From contig NZ_LMQH01000010.1 in the NCBI RefSeq assembly GCF_001424105.1, forward strand, positions 251,416 to 315,415: a stretch of DNA of 64,000 nt, in the 5' to 3' direction. The notes under the pieces are model-generated. The model did no database searches. It saw only the letters and a program-made list of their open reading frames with translations, and was not told the DNA's origin. Shown here in pieces: positions 61,444 to 64,000 of this stretch; position 1 is the first letter of the stretch; each line of letters opens with the position of its first letter. The translations under genes were made by a program, and so were the position numbers. The DNA comes from Chryseobacterium sp. Leaf394. Its GTDB lineage: Bacteria > Bacteroidota > Bacteroidia > Flavobacteriales > Weeksellaceae.

Positions 61444-63939
61444 ATGGAAAAATTAAAAAACTATATCCACGGCGAATGGGTTGAAGGCACCGGAAATGGA
61501 ATTCCTTTATACAATGCTGTGACGGGAGAGCAGGTTGCCATTTCAGATACAGAAGGGCTGAATTTTGAACAGGCTCTCGATTTCGGAAGAACAGTCGGCT
61601 ATAAAAATCTTTCATCGATGACATTCTACGATCGTGGTGAAATGTTGAAAAAAGTAGCACTGTATCTTTTGGAAAGAAAGAAAAAATATTACGATTTATC
61701 CTATAAAACCGGTGCAACGCACGCAGATTCATGGGTTGATATTGAAGGTGGTTTTGGAACATTTTTCACGTATTCAGGATTGGCAAAAAGAATGCTCCCG
61801 AACACACCGTTTTGGGTAGATGGAGAAACTCAGAAAATCTCTGCTAACGGAACTTTCTTAGGAACTCACATTTTAACTCCAAGTGAGGGTGTTTCTGTAC
61901 AAATCAATGCCTATAATTTTCCTGTTTGGGGAATGTTGGAAAAACTGTCGACTTCTTTGTTGGCGGGTGTTCCTTCAATTGTGAAACCTTCGCCTTACGG
62001 TTCTTATTTAACGAATGCTGTTTTTCAGGATATGATTGAAAGTGGAGTTCTTCCAGAAGGGGCACTTCAATTGGTTTGTGGTGAGCCGGGAAATATTCTG
62101 GATTACGTTCAGGATGGAGATTCTGTATTATTTACAGGTTCTGCAACAACAGGTAGAAAATTAAAATCTCTATCTTCTGTTTCAGGAAATTCTGTTCGTT
62201 TCAACATGGAAGCCGATTCTCTGAACTGTTCAATCCTTGGATTGGATGCAAAACCGGGAACACCGGAATTTGATTTGTTCATCAAAGAAGTTCGTACCGA
62301 AATGACAACTAAAGCCGGACAGAAATGTACAGCGATCAGAAGAATTTTGGTTCCTGAAAACTTAATTGGTGATGTTCAGAATGCTCTGTCTAAGGCTTTA
62401 GATCAGACAAAAATTGGAAATCCTTTAAGCAGAGAAACGAGAATGGGTTCTTTGGTTGGAAAACAGCAATATGACGAGGTTTTAAGAAAGGTAGATATTC
62501 TGAAAACTGAAAACGAACTGATTTATGACGGAAAGCATGAGCTTGTAGATGCAGATTATGACAGTGGCGCATTTATGTCTCCGAAATTGTTCTTAAATGA
62601 TTCACCATTCACCAAAAATATCTCTCACGATGTCGAGGCTTTCGGTCCGGTTTCTACGTTGATGCCTTACAAAGATGCGGATGAAGCGGCTGCTTTGGCA
62701 AAAAGAGGAAAAGGAAGTCTGGTAGGTTCAATCGTTTCTCACGATGAGAAATTCGTAGCCGAAACTTCTTGGAAAATGGCTTCTCAACACGGAAGGATTT
62801 TCGTTTTGAACCGCGATAATGCGAAAGAAAGTACAGGTCACGGTTCTCCGCTTCCGACTTTGATGCACGGAGGTCCGGGAAGAGCCGGTGGTGGCGAGGA
62901 AATGGGTGGACTGAACGGTCTTCATTTCTTCCTTCAAAAAACGGCGATTCAGGGTTCACCAGATATTTTGACGGCGATTACAAAAGTGTATCAGCAAGGC
63001 GCTGAAAAAAAATATTCAGATAAACATCCTTTCCAAAAGTACTTTGAAGAAGTTGAGGTTGGTGATTCTCTGGAAACAGCTGGAAGAACAGTAACCGATG
63101 CAGATATTGTGAACTTCTCCAATGTTTCGTGGGATCATTTCTACGCTCATACAGATGCGACAAGTTTATCAGGAACTATTTTCGATAAAACGGTGGCTCA
63201 CGGATATTTTATCCTTTCCGCAGCAGCCGGATTGTTTGTCTCAGGCAAAAAAGGTCCTGTTATCGCCAATTATGGATTGGAAAACTGTTCGTTCTTCAAA
63301 CCGGTTTATGCGGGAGATACGATTACCGTTTATTTAACGGCAAAAGAAAAAATCAACCGAGGCGTGAAAGGAAGAAATATTCCTTCAGGCGTGGTAAAAT
63401 GGTTGGTTGAAGTAGTAAACCAAAGAGATGAGGTGGTTTGCGTCGCAACGATTTTAACGTTGGTTGCTAAACAGTCTCCGTTTATTGATTTTAAAATTCA
63501 GAATATTCAGAAAAAATTAAATTCTTTAACTGAAAATACGCAACCCATTTTCGGAGATTTCACCCCACAATTGATGGTTGAACATTTGGAAGAGGTTTTA
63601 AGGAATGGTTTCGGCGATCTGAAGCCGGAAGATTTTGATGAAATTCCGGAAGAAAAATTAGAAAAACTTCAGGATTGGCTGTACACCGATAAAAAGATCC
63701 GTCCGGGAGCGCAATACCCTTTATGGAAAGAAGGTGAAGTTCCACAGAATAAAAATAAAAATCTGGATGCTGCTAAAACTCAGCTCGTAGAAACACTGAA
63801 AGAGTTTACCGTCTATTTCAAGGAAAATCCTTTTGCGGAACATTATAATCCACGATTCGGGCATTTAAATAAAGAGATGATGGAGCTTTTCCAGAGAAAG
63901 CATTTTACGCATCATTTTGAGCAGTTTGGACTGGTTTAA
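61444..63939 (+). CDS. paaZ: PaaZ: oxepin-CoA hydrolase and aldehyde dehydrogenase, fused to a C-terminal DUF1569/DinB-like domain
   Basis: PaaZ opens the oxepin ring and oxidises the aldehyde to 3-oxo-5,6-dehydrosuberyl-CoA. The 831-residue protein has the ALDH domain (about 1-500; E256 in FNMEADSLNC, C295 in KAGQKCTAIRR, same numbers as E. coli PaaZ) and the MaoC-like hydratase domain (about 520-675; WDHFYAHTD at 563-571, VAHGYF). The last 150 residues (about 680-831) are extra compared with PaaZ of about 680. This part has MVEHLEEVLRNG (H714) and ends KHFTHHFEQFG (H820, H823, H824), the three-His pattern of DUF1569/DinB-like domains. The fusion is seen directly; its role is not known. Confidence 0.95.
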   Translation: MEKLKNYIHGEWVEGTGNGIPLYNAVTGEQVAISDTEGLNFEQALDFGRTVGYKNLSSMTFYDRGEMLKKVALYLLERKKKYYDLSYKTGATHADSWVDIEGGFGTFFTYSGLAKRMLPNTPFWVDGETQKISANGTFLGTHILTPSEGVSVQINAYNFPVWGMLEKLSTSLLAGVPSIVKPSPYGSYLTNAVFQDMIESGVLPEGALQLVCGEPGNILDYVQDGDSVLFTGSATTGRKLKSLSSVSGNSVRFNMEADSLNCSILGLDAKPGTPEFDLFIKEVRTEMTTKAGQKCTAIRRILVPENLIGDVQNALSKALDQTKIGNPLSRETRMGSLVGKQQYDEVLRKVDILKTENELIYDGKHELVDADYDSGAFMSPKLFLNDSPFTKNISHDVEAFGPVSTLMPYKDADEAAALAKRGKGSLVGSIVSHDEKFVAETSWKMASQHGRIFVLNRDNAKESTGHGSPLPTLMHGGPGRAGGGEEMGGLNGLHFFLQKTAIQGSPDILTAITKVYQQGAEKKYSDKHPFQKYFEEVEVGDSLETAGRTVTDADIVNFSNVSWDHFYAHTDATSLSGTIFDKTVAHGYFILSAAAGLFVSGKKGPVIANYGLENCSFFKPVYAGDTITVYLTAKEKINRGVKGRNIPSGVVKWLVEVVNQRDEVVCVATILTLVAKQSPFIDFKIQNIQKKLNSLTENTQPIFGDFTPQLMVEHLEEVLRNGFGDLKPEDFDEIPEEKLEKLQDWLYTDKKIRPGAQYPLWKEGEVPQNKNKNLDAAKTQLVETLKEFTVYFKENPFAEHYNPRFGHLNKEMMELFQRKHFTHHFEQFGLV

Positions 63940-63965
63940 TTGAATGTAGAAATGTAACAATTTAG

Positions 63966-64000
63966 CAGTGTAACAATTTTTTGTTACACTGTTTTTTTTT
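63966..64000 (+). terminator. Rho-independent terminator at the end of the paa operon
   Basis: A perfect 11-bp stem (63966-63976 with 63981-63991) with loop TTTT is followed by at least nine T residues up to the window end. The stem is built from the same GTGTAACAA word as the intergenic repeats of the operon. Confidence 0.88.

Overview
The window looks like chromosome of a Chryseobacterium-like member of the Bacteroidota (Weeksellaceae). The DNA is AT-rich. Several promoters fit the Bacteroidota pattern (TTTG, about 19-21 bases, TAnnTTTG), and start sites lack clear Shine-Dalgarno sequences. The gene families point the same way: BshA (bacillithiol), DUF2851, DUF4254, DUF4292, DUF1573, GH92, DUF6705-like lipoproteins, carboxypeptidase-regulatory-domain proteins, and a Bacteroidota-type dihydroorotase. 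No tRNA, rRNA, CRISPR array, IS element or phage was recognised.

Left part (1-18 kb): the tail of a Gly/Arg-rich repeat protein, a Spy/DUF4890-like periplasmic protein, ferritin, and an operon with an unknown soluble protein, a polytopic membrane protein, a NarX/DesK-type kinase and its LuxR-type regulator. Then follow a secreted EEP-family hydrolase, an M1 peptidase, a DECR1-like 2,4-dienoyl-CoA reductase, a DUF1573 protein, an EnvZ/OmpR-type two-component pair, a GH92 mannosidase, a TetR regulator and ClpB. A small membrane protein gene after clpB has an in-frame TAG upstream of its only usable ATG.

Middle part (18-47 kb): a leaderless subtilisin-like protease whose partner gene encodes what looks like a free copy of its pro-domain; an AddA/RecB-like helicase-nuclease; two tandem paralogous exported proteins; a DUF2851-PspC-GNAT operon; two neighbouring exported-protein genes that are each broken at a homopolymer; nagZ-like GH3 plus bshA; ribA; a cell-envelope operon (flippase, sugar nucleotidyltransferase, DUF4292 lipoprotein, degenerate EnvC, TatA, DUF4254, lipoprotein); dihydroorotase; a divergent azoreductase/HxlR pair; and an accessory block of two AraC paralogues with an SDR and an aldo/keto reductase.

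Right part (47.4-64 kb): an aerobic phenylacetate degradation operon, all on the plus strand: paaK, paaE, paaA, paaB, paaC, paaD, paaG, paaH, paaI, paaJ, paaY, paaZ. PaaK makes phenylacetyl-CoA, PaaABCE (with PaaD for metal-centre assembly) epoxidises it, PaaG isomerises to the oxepin, PaaZ opens and oxidises the ring, and PaaH and PaaJ complete beta-oxidation-like steps. PaaI and PaaY are rescue thioesterases. No separate paaF or paa regulator is visible. Nine non-paa genes are interspersed, most gaps carry large inverted repeats built from a few short words, PaaZ has an extra DUF1569/DinB-like domain, and a terminator closes the operon at the window edge.
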